From: Marinobacter vulgaris
GTDB taxonomy: Bacteria; Pseudomonadota; Gammaproteobacteria; Pseudomonadales; Oleiphilaceae
DNA length: 64,000 bases
Direction of reading: 5' to 3'
Assembly (NCBI RefSeq): GCF_003344045.1
Contig: NZ_QFWX01000003.1
Span: forward strand, 558,001-622,000
The position numbers and the translations under genes are program-made. Shown one piece after another: positions 31,903 to 41,305 of the stretch (position 1 is its first letter; every line of letters begins with the position of its first letter). The notes beneath the pieces were generated by a model. That model had not been told where the DNA came from. It searched no databases and saw only the letters and a list, made by a program, of their open reading frames with translations.

Positions 31903-33123
31903 TTAAACCTCAATACCATCTATTTCGGCGATCGTCTGCATATCCTTGTCACCGCGTCCGGAAATGTTGATGACTACCACCTTGTCTTTGTCCATGGATG
32001 CGGCAAGCTTGATTGCATAGGCAACCGCGTGAGCCGTTTCCAGCGCCGGCATAATGCCTTCTACGCGAGTCAGTTTGCGGAAACCGTCCAGCGCCTCGTC
32101 GTCGGTCACTGACACATACTGTGACCTGCCAATGTCCTTGAGCCAGCTATGCTCCGGACCAACACCCGGATAATCAAGGCCGGCACTTACCGAGTGTGTG
32201 CCAGCGATCTGGCCATTCTCGTCTTCCATCAGGTAAGTACGGTTGCCGTGCAGTACGCCCGGCCGCCCGGCGCTCAGGGGTGCGGCGTGCTGGCCGGTAT
32301 CGATACCAAGGCCACCGGCTTCCACACCGTACAACTGAACGCTCTCGTCCGTCAGGAACGGATAGAACATGCCGATGGCGTTGGATCCGCCGCCCACGCA
32401 GGCCACCAGCGCGTCCGGCAGCTTGCCGGTCCGGTCCAGACACTGGGCGCGGGTTTCACGGCCAATCACTGACTGGAAATCACGCACCAGCAGGGGATAG
32501 GGATGGGGCCCTGCGACGGTGCCGATAATGTAGAACGTATCGTCAACGTTGGCGACCCAGTCCCGCATGGCATCGTTCATGGCATCTTTCAGTGTGCGGG
32601 TACCACTTGTCACCGAGTGAACCTCGGCGCCCAACAGCTTCATGCGATACACGTTGGGGGACTGACGCCTGATGTCCTCTTCACCCATGAAGACATGGCA
32701 CTCAAGGCCAAGTCGCGCACATACCGTAGCCGTGGCCACGCCATGTTGCCCGGCGCCGGTTTCGGCGATCACCCGTTTTTTGCCAAGAAACCGCGCCAGA
32801 AGTGCCTGCCCGATGGTGTTGTTTACCTTGTGCGCGCCGGTATGATTCAGGTCCTCGCGCTTGAGCCAGATCTGGGCCCCACCGGTTTCCCGGGTCAACC
32901 GCTCGGCAAAGTACAGCGGGCTTGGCCGACCCACATAATGCGCCAGGTCCCTGTCGAATTCGGCCTGGAATTCCGGATCATCCTTGAGCCTCTTGTACTC
33001 GCGCTCGAGGGTCATCAGGGAATCAAACAGGGTCTCGGAAACGAATCTTCCGCCGTAGGCACCGAAGTGACCCCGTGCATCCGGAAGCGCCTTGAGCATT
33101 TCTTCAGTCAGTTTCATCGACAC
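31903..33123 (-). CDS. trpB: Tryptophan synthase beta chain
   Basis: A 406-residue PLP enzyme that condenses indole with serine. The PLP lysine is in [17 protein letters not shown] (about residues 90-106), the phosphate-binding loop is [11 protein letters not shown], and [12 protein letters not shown] is the TrpB signature. Start choice: GTG giving MSMKLTEE has GAGG about six bases upstream, while the ATG two codons later is further from it; both lie inside the trpF end, so trpF and trpB overlap by 14-20 bases. Confidence 0.97.
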   Translation of the reverse strand: MSMKLTEEMLKALPDARGHFGAYGGRFVSETLFDSLMTLEREYKRLKDDPEFQAEFDRDLAHYVGRPSPLYFAERLTRETGGAQIWLKREDLNHTGAHKVNNTIGQALLARFLGKKRVIAETGAGQHGVATATVCARLGLECHVFMGEEDIRRQSPNVYRMKLLGAEVHSVTSGTRTLKDAMNDAMRDWVANVDDTFYIIGTVAGPHPYPLLVRDFQSVIGRETRAQCLDRTGKLPDALVACVGGGSNAIGMFYPFLTDESVQLYGVEAGGLGIDTGQHAAPLSAGRPGVLHGNRTYLMEDENGQIAGTHSVSAGLDYPGVGPEHSWLKDIGRSQYVSVTDDEALDGFRKLTRVEGIMPALETAHAVAYAIKLAASMDKDKVVVINISGRGDKDMQTIAEIDGIEV

Positions 33124-33733
33124 GGTGAACCTCGTTTATAAAATCAGTGATTTTTTCGACGTCTTTGATGCCTTTGCTGCTTTCCACACCACCACTGACA
33201 TCGACAGCCCAGGGCCGGACCTGTGCAACAGCGCTGGATACGTTATCAGAAGCCAGTCCACCGGCCAATATGAGCGGCATCGGACGGATTTGCGGAATCA
33301 GCGACCAGTTGAAAGCCTGCCCTGTTCCGCCATACCTGTGCGGATCCCAGGCGTCAACCAGCAAGCCGCTGGCGCTCCCGTAAATCCGGAAGGCATCCTG
33401 GATGTCCGCCGCTTGCCTCACCCGCACCGCCTTGATCCAGCGCAACCCGAAGCTGTTACAGAACTCCGGCGGCTCGTCGCCGTGGAATTGCAGCAAGTCC
33501 AGGGGCACCTGCGAAAGGACCTCTCTTACGAACTCCGCCTCGGGGTTAACAAACAGCCCGGTGGCCGATACGAACGGTGGCATTACACTGACAAGCTCCC
33601 TGCCCGCCTCAGCCGTGACGGCTCTGGGGCTGGGTTCGTAGAATACAAACCCGAGCGCATCCGCGCCGGCCGCAGTTGCATCGAGAACATCCTGCTTGCG
33701 GGTAATCCCGCAAATTTTAACTCGGGTTCTCAT
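33104..33733 (-). CDS. trpF: Phosphoribosylanthranilate isomerase
   Basis: A 209-residue TIM barrel that isomerises phosphoribosylanthranilate in the third Trp-specific step. The general base Cys is in [12 protein letters not shown] (Cys8) and the general acid Asp in [32 protein letters not shown] and [16 protein letters not shown] bind phosphate. It is stand-alone rather than fused to trpC. The ATG lies seven bases after the truA stop, without a strong ribosome site, suggesting coupling. Confidence 0.96.
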   Translation of the reverse strand: MRTRVKICGITRKQDVLDATAAGADALGFVFYEPSPRAVTAEAGRELVSVMPPFVSATGLFVNPEAEFVREVLSQVPLDLLQFHGDEPPEFCNSFGLRWIKAVRVRQAADIQDAFRIYGSASGLLVDAWDPHRYGGTGQAFNWSLIPQIRPMPLILAGGLASDNVSSAVAQVRPWAVDVSGGVESSKGIKDVEKITDFINEVHRVDETD

Positions 33734-33740
33734 AAGGCAT

Positions 33741-34637
33741 TCATCGCTGTTTTCGATGTATGTGACTGGGACTGCGCGGCCGATTGTCAGCGGGGCTGAA
33801 CCAGGGTGCTACAAAGTCCGGCCCGCATCGTGCAGCCGGAATCGAAAACTCGTCAGGATACCCAACGTCCACCAGGTACAGGCCATGGGGTGGAGCTGTA
33901 ACCCCCGCCGCTGTTCTGTCTCTGCGTTCAAGTATCTCACGAATCGATTCCGGGTGCTGCTTCCCAGCGCCAACGGCCATCAGTGCCCCAGCAATGTTGC
34001 GAACCATGTGATGTAGAAATGCATTGGCCTGCACATCAATTACGACGAATTCTTCTTTTCGGGTTACGTTGATTGCCTCAAGAAATCGAACGGGCGATCT
34101 CGACTGGCAACCGGCAGCCCGAAATGACGAGAAGTCATGTTCGCCCCTCAGGAACTGAGCTGCCTGGTTCATCAGCTGTGCATCGAGCGGGCGAAAGGTC
34201 CAGCTGACCTGGCCATTGAGGATGCCCGGCCGCACCGGGTGATTGTAGATCACGTACCGATAGCGTCGATAAGTCGCCGAAAAACGTGCGTGGAAATCAC
34301 CAATCCCATTGCCCGCCCAATGCACCGCAATGTCAGCTGGAAGCGATGTATTGATACCCATGACCCATGACCGCGGGTTACGCACTGAAGGGGTTTCGAA
34401 ATGGGCGACCTGGTAACTGGCGTGAACACCTGCATCCGTGCGCCCGGCGCAGACCAGCTCAACCGGGTGATCAGCCACTTTTGCTACCGCCCGGGTCAGT
34501 TCGCCCTGCACAGAGCGGACGCCGGACTTCTGGTACTGCCAGCCGTGGAATGCCCGGCCATCGTATTCAAAGGCGAGCGCGACACGCCCCGGCCCGACGG
34601 AACTGTCAGTAGTCAGTGGTTGCGGTGTATGGAACAA
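33741..34637 (-). CDS. truA: tRNA pseudouridine(38-40) synthase
   Basis: A TruA enzyme (about 298 residues with the start used here) making pseudouridine in the anticodon stem-loop. The catalytic Asp is in [11 protein letters not shown]; other marks are [37 protein letters not shown] and [16 protein letters not shown]. The start is uncertain: no ATG or GTG precedes the conserved region. I use a TTG giving MFHTPQP. A further TTG 12 codons upstream falls inside the T-tract of the fimV terminator and is less likely. Neither has a clear ribosome site. The C-terminal 25 residues are basic and extra. Confidence 0.93.
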   Translation of the reverse strand: MFHTPQPLTTDSSVGPGRVALAFEYDGRAFHGWQYQKSGVRSVQGELTRAVAKVADHPVELVCAGRTDAGVHASYQVAHFETPSVRNPRSWVMGINTSLPADIAVHWAGNGIGDFHARFSATYRRYRYVIYNHPVRPGILNGQVSWTFRPLDAQLMNQAAQFLRGEHDFSSFRAAGCQSRSPVRFLEAINVTRKEEFVVIDVQANAFLHHMVRNIAGALMAVGAGKQHPESIREILERRDRTAAGVTAPPHGLYLVDVGYPDEFSIPAARCGPDFVAPWFSPADNRPRSPSHIHRKQR

Positions 34638-34665
34638 AGGAGTGCCCGGATTGCAGTGCTGATAA

Positions 34666-34715
34666 CAAAACAAAACGCCGGCGTTGTTCCGGATTTACCC
34701 GGTAGCCGGCGTTTT
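34666..34715 (-). terminator. Intrinsic terminator of fimV, upstream of truA
   Basis: On the minus strand, AAAACGCCGGC and GCCGGCGTTTT form an 11-bp perfect stem around a 22-base loop that itself contains CCGG/CCGG. It is followed by TTTTGTTTTG. It starts 26 bases after the fimV stop and abuts the start region of truA, so truA must depend on read-through or on a promoter I cannot see. Confidence 0.88.
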
Positions 34716-34740
34716 GCGCTATTGGTCCGATTATAACGAA

Positions 34741-37700
34741 TCAGGACAGATTTTTAAGGAGATCCTGAGCTTCGACTTTCTGACCCTCGTCTCCTTCCAG
34801 TGCAACCTCCTCCAGGATGTCCCGGGCTCCGTCAACATCGCCCATCTCCACATAGGCCCTCGCCAGATCGAGCTTGGTTGATGCCTCATCGGTTCCCGAC
34901 AGGAAATCGAAATCGTCGTCATCACCGAGATCGGACTCATCAATGTCAGCCACCCTTGAGGGAGCACCGGCAGAGGAGGAGTCCGAGGCCACCGGCGGCT
35001 CTCCGGCGTCGTCGGCAGATTGCTCGGTCTCAAACGCACTGACAAGATCGTCGTCGGTCAGTTCCGGAAACTCATCTTCAACGGCTTCCGCACCGGCTAC
35101 TGCCTCTTCGGGATCCGCCGGCTCTTCACCGCTCAGGGCATCCTCAAGACCGAGGTCCTCGTCGAGTGATGCTGAGTCTTCTTCCGCTTCGGCGCCTACC
35201 TCTTCAACATCCAGACCTTCCGTACCCGCAGAATCACCGGAATCGGCAAATTCCTCCATCAGTGCCAGATCATCGTCGGACACATCAAGCTCCAGATCAT
35301 CCAGTGCGTTCTCGTCACTCTCAACGGACATGTCGTCGCTGGCAACCTTGTCCAGCTCGGCATCCAGCTCATCAAGAAACGACTCATCCAGCGAATCAAG
35401 GTCGCTTTTCTCCAGCTCTTCACCTTCTGGCGCGGTTTCCGTGGATTCTGCGGTTTCGGTTTCAAAGTCACCGAAGTCAAGGCTCAGATCTTCATCCTTA
35501 CCTTCTTTTGCAACCTCTTCGGTAGGCTCTTCCGTGATCTCATCCTCCAGGGTGAAATCGAAAGGTTCATCGTCCAGATCATCGGGCTGAGCCCTGTTTG
35601 TTACCTCTTCCGCAAGCTCGTCAGTGTCGTCCGCGGAGGACTCAATGCCAGACAGGTCATATTCAACCATGTCGTCGGGACCGGGCTCCCGGTCAACACC
35701 TGCCTCGTGCGGCTCATCGAGGTCCAGCTCAGAGAAGTCCGTCTCCAGACTGCCAAACTCGTCTTCCTCGACGTCGTCTGGACGGGATTCGTACCGATCA
35801 GCAGCAAACTCATCGGACAGGCTGTCTTCCTCGAGAGCCTCTGCTCGGTCTTCGGATGATTGGCCGCCAGTCTCAAAGGAGTCGGATCTGAGCTGCGACT
35901 CAAGATCGTCGATGCTGGGCATGGACTCGGTTTCTTCGAGACGCGACTGCAACCGATGAGCTTCGGCAACGGCCTCCTCGTCACCAAGGGCCTCAACTTC
36001 ACTCAGCTGTTTATCGAACGAAGCCCGGTCCTGCATATCTGCATAGACACCCAAAAGCTTCAGGCGCAGATCACTGCGGCTCGGCTCTCGGGAGATCGCT
36101 GTCTCGAGTGACTGAGCGGCCTGATCCATGCGGCCATAAGCAATGTAGGCGTCCGCTTCCGCTAGCGCATCCCCGTCCGATGCCATGGCGCCTTCGTCGT
36201 CATCCAGCGTCAGGTCGAACGAATCCGTCTCATCCCCGGTTTCGCTGTTGAGCTGATCATAAAACGCCTTTTCGCGGTTGGCGTTACGACGGGCCAGCAA
36301 CAGCAGCAGTAACAGCAATACGATAAGACCACCGCCCAGGGCAATCTGATACATGGGGTTGTTGGTGATGGCGCCGATGATATTGTCCGGGAAGCCTTTG
36401 TCAGGCTGGGCCGGTGGCGTCGTGGGCTGCTGATCCGGCTGCTGGGAAGACGGCGCTGCTGCAACGTCTGCCTCTTGTTCGCGGTCACCGTCAGTGGTCG
36501 ACATCTCAGTTGCCGACTCGCCCACAGCAGGATCTTGTTCTGCCATGGCAGTGTCCTGGTCTGTGGCGGACTCATCCGCAAGGTCGGCATCGACAGCGGC
36601 CACCTGGTCTTCCGCAGCGGAGTCAGCCGCTCCGGTGTCGGTTTCAGCCGCGTCGGACGTACCCGCGTCCGCTTGGGCCATATCCGTTGCGGAATCGTCA
36701 CTGGCCTCAGGGTCGTCCCCTGCCACCTGCTCTGCCAGCGTTTCTTCATCAGGCTGGTCAGCGGGCTGTTCGCCGTCTGCCTCGCTTTCCACCTGCTGAA
36801 TTTCCGCAAGCTGGGTATTCTTGAGTTCCAGCAGCCGCTGCAGTGTTTCAACCTGCTCCTGCAGATCGTCAACACGGCCGGTAAGTTCCTCGTTTTCACG
36901 GCGAGCGCTTTCCAGCTCCTCCATGGCAACCGCAGAGCCGGCATCCACGCCACCGGCTGTGTCACCGTCTCCGCCTGCAGAGCCACCTTCATCAGCATCG
37001 CGGCTGCCAGTGTCATCACTGGCCAGCAGCCTCAACTCATCGCCGCCGGCTCCACTCTGCGGGGCCTGATTCGACGCCACCTGGGTTTCCGTGGCGTCAA
37101 CGGTGCGCTCCGGGTTCGAGAATTCCTCGTTCTGGATCGCCACCTGCCTGCTGGCTTCGGCCCGGGTGCGGCGGCGAACGTCCTCAACATCAGGCACACG
37201 CAGCACCTCACCCCGCTTCAGACGGTTGATATTACCGGCCATAAAGGCATCCGGATTGAGATCCTGCAGGGCCAGCATCACCTGTTGCGTAGACAGGCTG
37301 CTGTCGGGGCGTACGCTGACAGCGATGGTCCAGAGAGTGTCTGACGGTCCGGTTGGCCCAAAGGTACGCGCACGCTGCGTGGTGGTGCGCTGGGGCTCCT
37401 GCGACCTTGCCTGGGTTCGGGGTTGCGTTTGCTGCCGTGGGGGCTGCGATGCCTCGGTCGTGGCAGGCGCGGAAATCTGTTCCCGCACCCCGGATTCCTC
37501 TGCGTAGACTGGCGGATCAACCAGAACAGCGTATTCCCGCATCAGACGGCCATTGGGCCAAGTCACTTCCAGCAGGAAATTGAGATAGGGCTCCCGTAGT
37601 GGTTCGCGGGATGTCACATTGACCACCAGGTTGCCATCGCTTGCGGTGGTCACCTGGAAATTCAGTTTGGTAAGGAAATAGTTCCGATCGATACCAACCC

Positions 37701-37902
37701 TTTCATAAGCTGAATCGGGAGCAATGTTTACAAACACATCACCGGGGTCAACTCCCTCGGTTTTACGCAGATTGATCTCTGCATCCAAAGGCTCATTCAG
37801 ATAGGACTGTAACTCAATCTCTCCCAGACCCAGGGCCTGTGCGACGCCGGAACCGAGCCCTCCCGCCAGAGCCAGAGCAACCGCAAGCTTGCGTACCTTC
37901 AT
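34741..37902 (-). CDS. fimV: FimV/HubP-family polar landmark protein
   Basis: A 1,053-residue inner-membrane protein. FimV organises the cell pole for type IV pili and twitching in Pseudomonas; HubP does the same for chemotaxis and chromosome origins in Vibrio. Order: signal peptide (1-22); FimV N-terminal domain (LGLGEIELQSYLNEPLDAEI); LysM-like periplasmic domain (about 183-240); coiled coil (about 324-371); acidic Ala/Asp/Thr-rich linker; one TM helix (about 516-536); very acidic cytoplasmic domain with Asp/Glu/Ser-rich stretches; and a C-terminal FimV TPR-like motif (about 1004-1053, TKLDLARAYVEMGDVDGARD). AAGGA precedes the ATG. It is followed by a terminator and is preceded by 390 bases without genes. 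Confidence 0.93.
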   Translation of the reverse strand: MKVRKLAVALALAGGLGSGVAQALGLGEIELQSYLNEPLDAEINLRKTEGVDPGDVFVNIAPDSAYERVGIDRNYFLTKLNFQVTTASDGNLVVNVTSREPLREPYLNFLLEVTWPNGRLMREYAVLVDPPVYAEESGVREQISAPATTEASQPPRQQTQPRTQARSQEPQRTTTQRARTFGPTGPSDTLWTIAVSVRPDSSLSTQQVMLALQDLNPDAFMAGNINRLKRGEVLRVPDVEDVRRRTRAEASRQVAIQNEEFSNPERTVDATETQVASNQAPQSGAGGDELRLLASDDTGSRDADEGGSAGGDGDTAGGVDAGSAVAMEELESARRENEELTGRVDDLQEQVETLQRLLELKNTQLAEIQQVESEADGEQPADQPDEETLAEQVAGDDPEASDDSATDMAQADAGTSDAAETDTGAADSAAEDQVAAVDADLADESATDQDTAMAEQDPAVGESATEMSTTDGDREQEADVAAAPSSQQPDQQPTTPPAQPDKGFPDNIIGAITNNPMYQIALGGGLIVLLLLLLLLARRNANREKAFYDQLNSETGDETDSFDLTLDDDEGAMASDGDALAEADAYIAYGRMDQAAQSLETAISREPSRSDLRLKLLGVYADMQDRASFDKQLSEVEALGDEEAVAEAHRLQSRLEETESMPSIDDLESQLRSDSFETGGQSSEDRAEALEEDSLSDEFAADRYESRPDDVEEDEFGSLETDFSELDLDEPHEAGVDREPGPDDMVEYDLSGIESSADDTDELAEEVTNRAQPDDLDDEPFDFTLEDEITEEPTEEVAKEGKDEDLSLDFGDFETETAESTETAPEGEELEKSDLDSLDESFLDELDAELDKVASDDMSVESDENALDDLELDVSDDDLALMEEFADSGDSAGTEGLDVEEVGAEAEEDSASLDEDLGLEDALSGEEPADPEEAVAGAEAVEDEFPELTDDDLVSAFETEQSADDAGEPPVASDSSSAGAPSRVADIDESDLGDDDDFDFLSGTDEASTKLDLARAYVEMGDVDGARDILEEVALEGDEGQKVEAQDLLKNLS

Positions 37903-38203
37903 GCTTTTTCCTTACCAGTCTCCGTTATTCGTTACTGTTCATGCGAACAGATATCGGACGAGGTTGGATGACTTCCGTCTTGATTACTATCGTTATTATG
38001 TAATGTTTTTAATATTCGGCCCGGCAAGTATTGTTGATAACAGGTCTTTAATCAATCAATAAGCCGCAGTCCTTGGACCATTTCTTTACATATATTCAGT
38101 AACATATTGTTACCGATGGACCATCCGGCTGGCCTGATCCCCAAAAGTGCCTTTCTGCAGGGCCAACAGGGGCAGGACATTTACAAAGCGCTTCCGAAAA
38201 TAA
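37903..38203. other. Gene-free stretch upstream of fimV
   Basis: About 300 bases, AT-richer than the surrounding genes, between the asd terminator and fimV. No open frame with a ribosome site is seen. It probably holds the fimV promoter and leader; several AT-rich boxes occur (for example around 37985-38015 and 38060-38100), but none is a convincing -35/-10 pair. The only discrete feature I see is the dyad at 38099-38113. Confidence 0.5.
38099..38113. promoter_or_regulatory. Perfect dyad GTAACA-TAT-TGTTAC upstream of fimV
   Basis: A 15-base perfect inverted repeat with a 3-base centre, about 200 bases upstream of the fimV start, in an AT-rich setting. The form is that of a binding site for a dimeric repressor or activator. 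The regulator is not identifiable from the sequence. Confidence 0.4.
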
Positions 38204-38237
38204 CAGGGGCGGGGGCATATTTCAGCCTCCGCCCCTG
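38197..38237 (-). terminator. Intrinsic terminator of asd / leu operon end
   Basis: On the minus strand, CAGGGGCGG and CCGCCCCTG form a 9-bp stem at 38204-38237, followed by TTATTTTC. It lies about 55 bases after the asd stop. Confidence 0.8.
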
Positions 38238-38292
38238 ACCGGTTCTCTGAAACCGGACACAGTTGGCATAATTTTGCCCGCTGTGGATCCTT

Positions 38293-39408
38293 TTACTTCT
38301 CCTGAAGGATGCGAAGCATTCGCCGCAGTGGCTCAGCCGCGCCCCACAGCAACTGGTCACCTACTGTAAAGGCCGAGATGTACTCGGGGCCCATAGCAAG
38401 CTTGCGAATGCGACCGATGGGCACACTCAGGGTTCCGGTCACCTTCGCAGGTGTCAGTTCCTGGATGGTGGCGTCACGTTCGTTGGGTATCACCTTAACC
38501 CAGTCGTTGGCCTGCGCCAGTATCGACTCGATTTCGTCGACCGGCAGATCTTTTTTCAGCTTGATCGTCAGTGCCTGGCTGTGGGACCGCATGGCGCCAA
38601 TGCGAACGCAAATGCCATCAATGGGAATGGGGTTGTCGCTGCGACCGAGGATCTTGTTGGTCTCGACGCCGGCTTTCCATTCTTCCTTGCTCATACCGTT
38701 ATCGAGTTGCTTGTCGATAAACGGAATCAGGCTGCCTGCCAGCGGCACCTCAAAGTGCTCGGTGGGAAAGCCATCAGAGCGCATGGTATCTGTGACCTTG
38801 CGGTCAATCTCGAGAATGGCAGATGACGGGTCTGCCAACTCGTCACTGACGGCATTGTTGAGCTCACCCATCTGGTTCAGCAGTTCACGCATGTTCTGCG
38901 CGCCTGAGCCGGAGGCTGCCTGGTAGGTCATGGGGGAAACCCACTCGATCAGGTCCTGCTCCAGCAGACCACCAAGGGCCAGCATCATCAGGCTGACGGT
39001 ACAGTTACCACCGACGTAATCTTTTACGCCCTTTGCCAGAGCATCATCAATCACGTTGCGATTGACCGGATCCAGAACGATCACCGAGTGATCGACCATC
39101 CTCAATGTGGAGGCGGCATCAATCCAGTAGCCCTGCCATCCGGCATCACGCAGTTTCTGATAGACAGCGCCGGTGTAATCACCGCCCTGGCAAGTCACCA
39201 CCACGTCGAGGGTTTTCAGGGTGTCGATGTCGAACGCATCCTGCAGCGCAGGTACGCCTTCCTTGCCAACATCCGGAGCCGGCTTGCCCGCCTGGGAGGT
39301 GGTAAAGAAGATTGGTTCGATATCCGCAAAATCATTTTCTTCACGCATGCGCTGCATGAGGACAGAGCCCACCATACCGCGCCAGCCAATAAGTCCAACT
39401 CGCTTCAT
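38293..39408 (-). CDS. asd: Aspartate-semialdehyde dehydrogenase
   Basis: A 371-residue NADPH-dependent enzyme that reduces aspartyl phosphate to the semialdehyde, the branch point to Lys/diaminopimelate, Met and Thr. The N-terminal nucleotide loop is [17 protein letters not shown]; the catalytic Cys is in [10 protein letters not shown] (about residue 134), and the substrate-binding His is in [16 protein letters not shown]. This length and these motifs belong to the gammaproteobacterial long form. It is 119 bases downstream of leuB, followed by a terminator; whether it has its own promoter is not clear. Confidence 0.96.
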   Translation of the reverse strand: MKRVGLIGWRGMVGSVLMQRMREENDFADIEPIFFTTSQAGKPAPDVGKEGVPALQDAFDIDTLKTLDVVVTCQGGDYTGAVYQKLRDAGWQGYWIDAASTLRMVDHSVIVLDPVNRNVIDDALAKGVKDYVGGNCTVSLMMLALGGLLEQDLIEWVSPMTYQAASGSGAQNMRELLNQMGELNNAVSDELADPSSAILEIDRKVTDTMRSDGFPTEHFEVPLAGSLIPFIDKQLDNGMSKEEWKAGVETNKILGRSDNPIPIDGICVRIGAMRSHSQALTIKLKKDLPVDEIESILAQANDWVKVIPNERDATIQELTPAKVTGTLSVPIGRIRKLAMGPEYISAFTVGDQLLWGAAEPLRRMLRILQEK

Positions 39409-39477
39409 GTGCGACCTTTGAACCTCGTTTTATGCCCGCCCTCTGCCTTTATCGCTGGCAGGGACAGGATGGATGAT

Positions 39478-39508
39478 CCCGCGACAACAGCGTCGCGTTG
39501 TCGTCGGG
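39478..39508. other. Hairpin in the leuB-asd spacer
   Basis: CGACAAC and GTTGTCG pair around an 8-base loop, with outer CCCG/CGGG bases extending the stem (one T unpaired). There is no T-tract on the minus strand, so it may stabilise leuB RNA or attenuate read-through into asd rather than terminate. Confidence 0.4.
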
Positions 39509-39527
39509 TCTCAAAATATTACCGGGC

Positions 39528-40601
39528 TCAGAGCGCGGCCAGAACCGCGTCCCCCATCTCCCGGGTCGATACCTTCCGGCCCTCGGAGGACATGATATCC
39601 GCCGTCCTCAGGCCCTGATCAAGCACCTTGCTGACTGCAGCCTCAATTGCCTCGGCGGCTTTTTCCTCGCCAAGACTGTAGCGCAGCATCATCGCTCCAC
39701 TGAGAATGGTCGCCAGTGGATTGGCTATGCCCTGGCCCGCAATATCAGGCGCGGAACCATGACATGGCTCGTACATGCCCTGCTTCTCGGAATTCAGAGA
39801 AGCGGACGGCAGCATCCCGATGGACCCGGTCAGCATGGCTGCTTCGTCCGAAAGAATATCACCAAACATGTTGCCAGTCACAATCACATCGAACTGCTTG
39901 GGCGCCCGGACCAGTTGCATGGCTGCATTATCAACGTACATGTGGGAGAGCTCCACATCCGGATATTCCCTACGCAGGTCTTCCATGATTTCACGCCACA
40001 GAACAGTAACTTCCAGCACGTTCGCCTTGTCGACGGAGCACAGCTTTTTGCCCCTTTGCTGGGCAGCCTCGAAAGCCACCCGCCCGATACGACGAATTTC
40101 CGATTCGGTGTAAGCGTAGGTGTTGTAACCCTGGCGCTCCCCGTTCTCCAATTCACGCACCCCGCGAGGCTGACCGAAATAGATACCACCGGTCAGTTCA
40201 CGAACAATCATGATATCGAGGCCGGATACCACTTCCGGCTTCAGTGATGACGCCGAGGCCAGCTGGGGATACAGAATCGCAGGGCGCAGATTGGCGAACA
40301 GCTCAAGATTGGAACGCAGCCCCAGCAAGCCCTTCTCCGGACGACTTGCCATGGGACGGCTGTCCCACTGCGGCCCGCCGACAGCACCGAGCAGAATGGC
40401 GTCCGCCTTGCGGGCCTTGTCCAGGGTATCGTCGGGCAGCGGCGTATCACATTCCTCAATCGCTGCGCCACCGACCAGGGCGGACTGGAAGTGCAGCCCG
40501 AGGCTAAATTTCTCATTAACTTTGTGCAGGACCTTTTCCGCCTCAGCAACAATTTCCGGGCCGATGCCGTCGCCAGGGAGCATCAGGATAGATCGGGACA
40601 T
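39528..40601 (-). CDS. leuB: 3-isopropylmalate dehydrogenase
   Basis: A 357-residue enzyme of leucine synthesis, oxidising 3-isopropylmalate with NAD to the precursor of 2-oxoisocaproate. Marks are [14 protein letters not shown] (residues 5-18), the substrate Arg cluster [36 protein letters not shown] with the metal-binding Asp residues, and [17 protein letters not shown] for NAD. It lies 33 bases downstream of leuD. Confidence 0.97.
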   Translation of the reverse strand: MSRSILMLPGDGIGPEIVAEAEKVLHKVNEKFSLGLHFQSALVGGAAIEECDTPLPDDTLDKARKADAILLGAVGGPQWDSRPMASRPEKGLLGLRSNLELFANLRPAILYPQLASASSLKPEVVSGLDIMIVRELTGGIYFGQPRGVRELENGERQGYNTYAYTESEIRRIGRVAFEAAQQRGKKLCSVDKANVLEVTVLWREIMEDLRREYPDVELSHMYVDNAAMQLVRAPKQFDVIVTGNMFGDILSDEAAMLTGSIGMLPSASLNSEKQGMYEPCHGSAPDIAGQGIANPLATILSGAMMLRYSLGEEKAAEAIEAAVSKVLDQGLRTADIMSSEGRKVSTREMGDAVLAAL

Positions 40602-40634
40602 AGTGTTTCCTTGATATTTTACTACGTTGTCGGA

Positions 40635-41288
40635 TTACAGGTTTTGGTCGGCGCTGAACAGCCAGGGCGCGGTTTCCCGCCGTGATGCTTCATAGGCCTT
40701 GATCACCCCCGCATCCTCCAGCGTCACGCCGATGTCATCCAGACCATTGAGCAAGCAATGGCGGCGAAAATCATCTACCTCGAAACCGAACGTCTCACCG
40801 GACGGCGTGGTAACGGTTTTTGCCTCCAGGTCAATGGCCAGCTGGTAGCCTTCTTCCGCTTCCGCCTCCTGGAAAAGCTGATCAACAATTTGCTCTTCCA
40901 GAACAATGGGTAACAAGCCATTCTTAAAACAGTTGTTATAGAAGATATCGGCGAAACTGGGCGCTATGATAACGCGAAAGCCAAAATCTTCCAGCGCCCA
41001 CGGGGCGTGCTCACGGCTGGATCCACAGCCAAAGTTGCGCCGCGCCAGCAGCACGCTGGCGTTCTTGTAGCGGTCCTGGTTAAGCACGAAGTCCGGGTTG
41101 ATCGGCCGCTGCGAAGAATCCTGGTCGGGCTTGCCCTCGTCCAGGTACCGCAGTTCATCAAACAGATTAGGGCCGAATCCGGTGCGCTTGATCGACTTCA
41201 GAAACTGCTTCGGAATAATCATGTCCGTATCCACATTGGACCGGTCCATGGGGGCAACAATGCCCTTGTGTTGCTTTAACGCTCGCAT
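40635..41288 (-). CDS. leuD: 3-isopropylmalate dehydratase small subunit
   Basis: A 217-residue swivelling small subunit of isopropylmalate isomerase, partner of LeuC. The family signature is [15 protein letters not shown], with [23 protein letters not shown] near the N-terminus and [19 protein letters not shown] in the middle. It starts 17 bases downstream of leuC on the same strand, so the subunits are made together. Confidence 0.97.
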   Translation of the reverse strand: MRALKQHKGIVAPMDRSNVDTDMIIPKQFLKSIKRTGFGPNLFDELRYLDEGKPDQDSSQRPINPDFVLNQDRYKNASVLLARRNFGCGSSREHAPWALEDFGFRVIIAPSFADIFYNNCFKNGLLPIVLEEQIVDQLFQEAEAEEGYQLAIDLEAKTVTTPSGETFGFEVDDFRRHCLLNGLDDIGVTLEDAGVIKAYEASRRETAPWLFSADQNL

Positions 41289-41305
41289 CGTGTCTCTCCT
41301 GTGGA

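Noticed and set aside
34638..34673. A 12-residue longer truA start (TTG at 34673)
   Set aside because: That codon lies in the T-tract of the fimV terminator with no ribosome site; kept as an alternative only.
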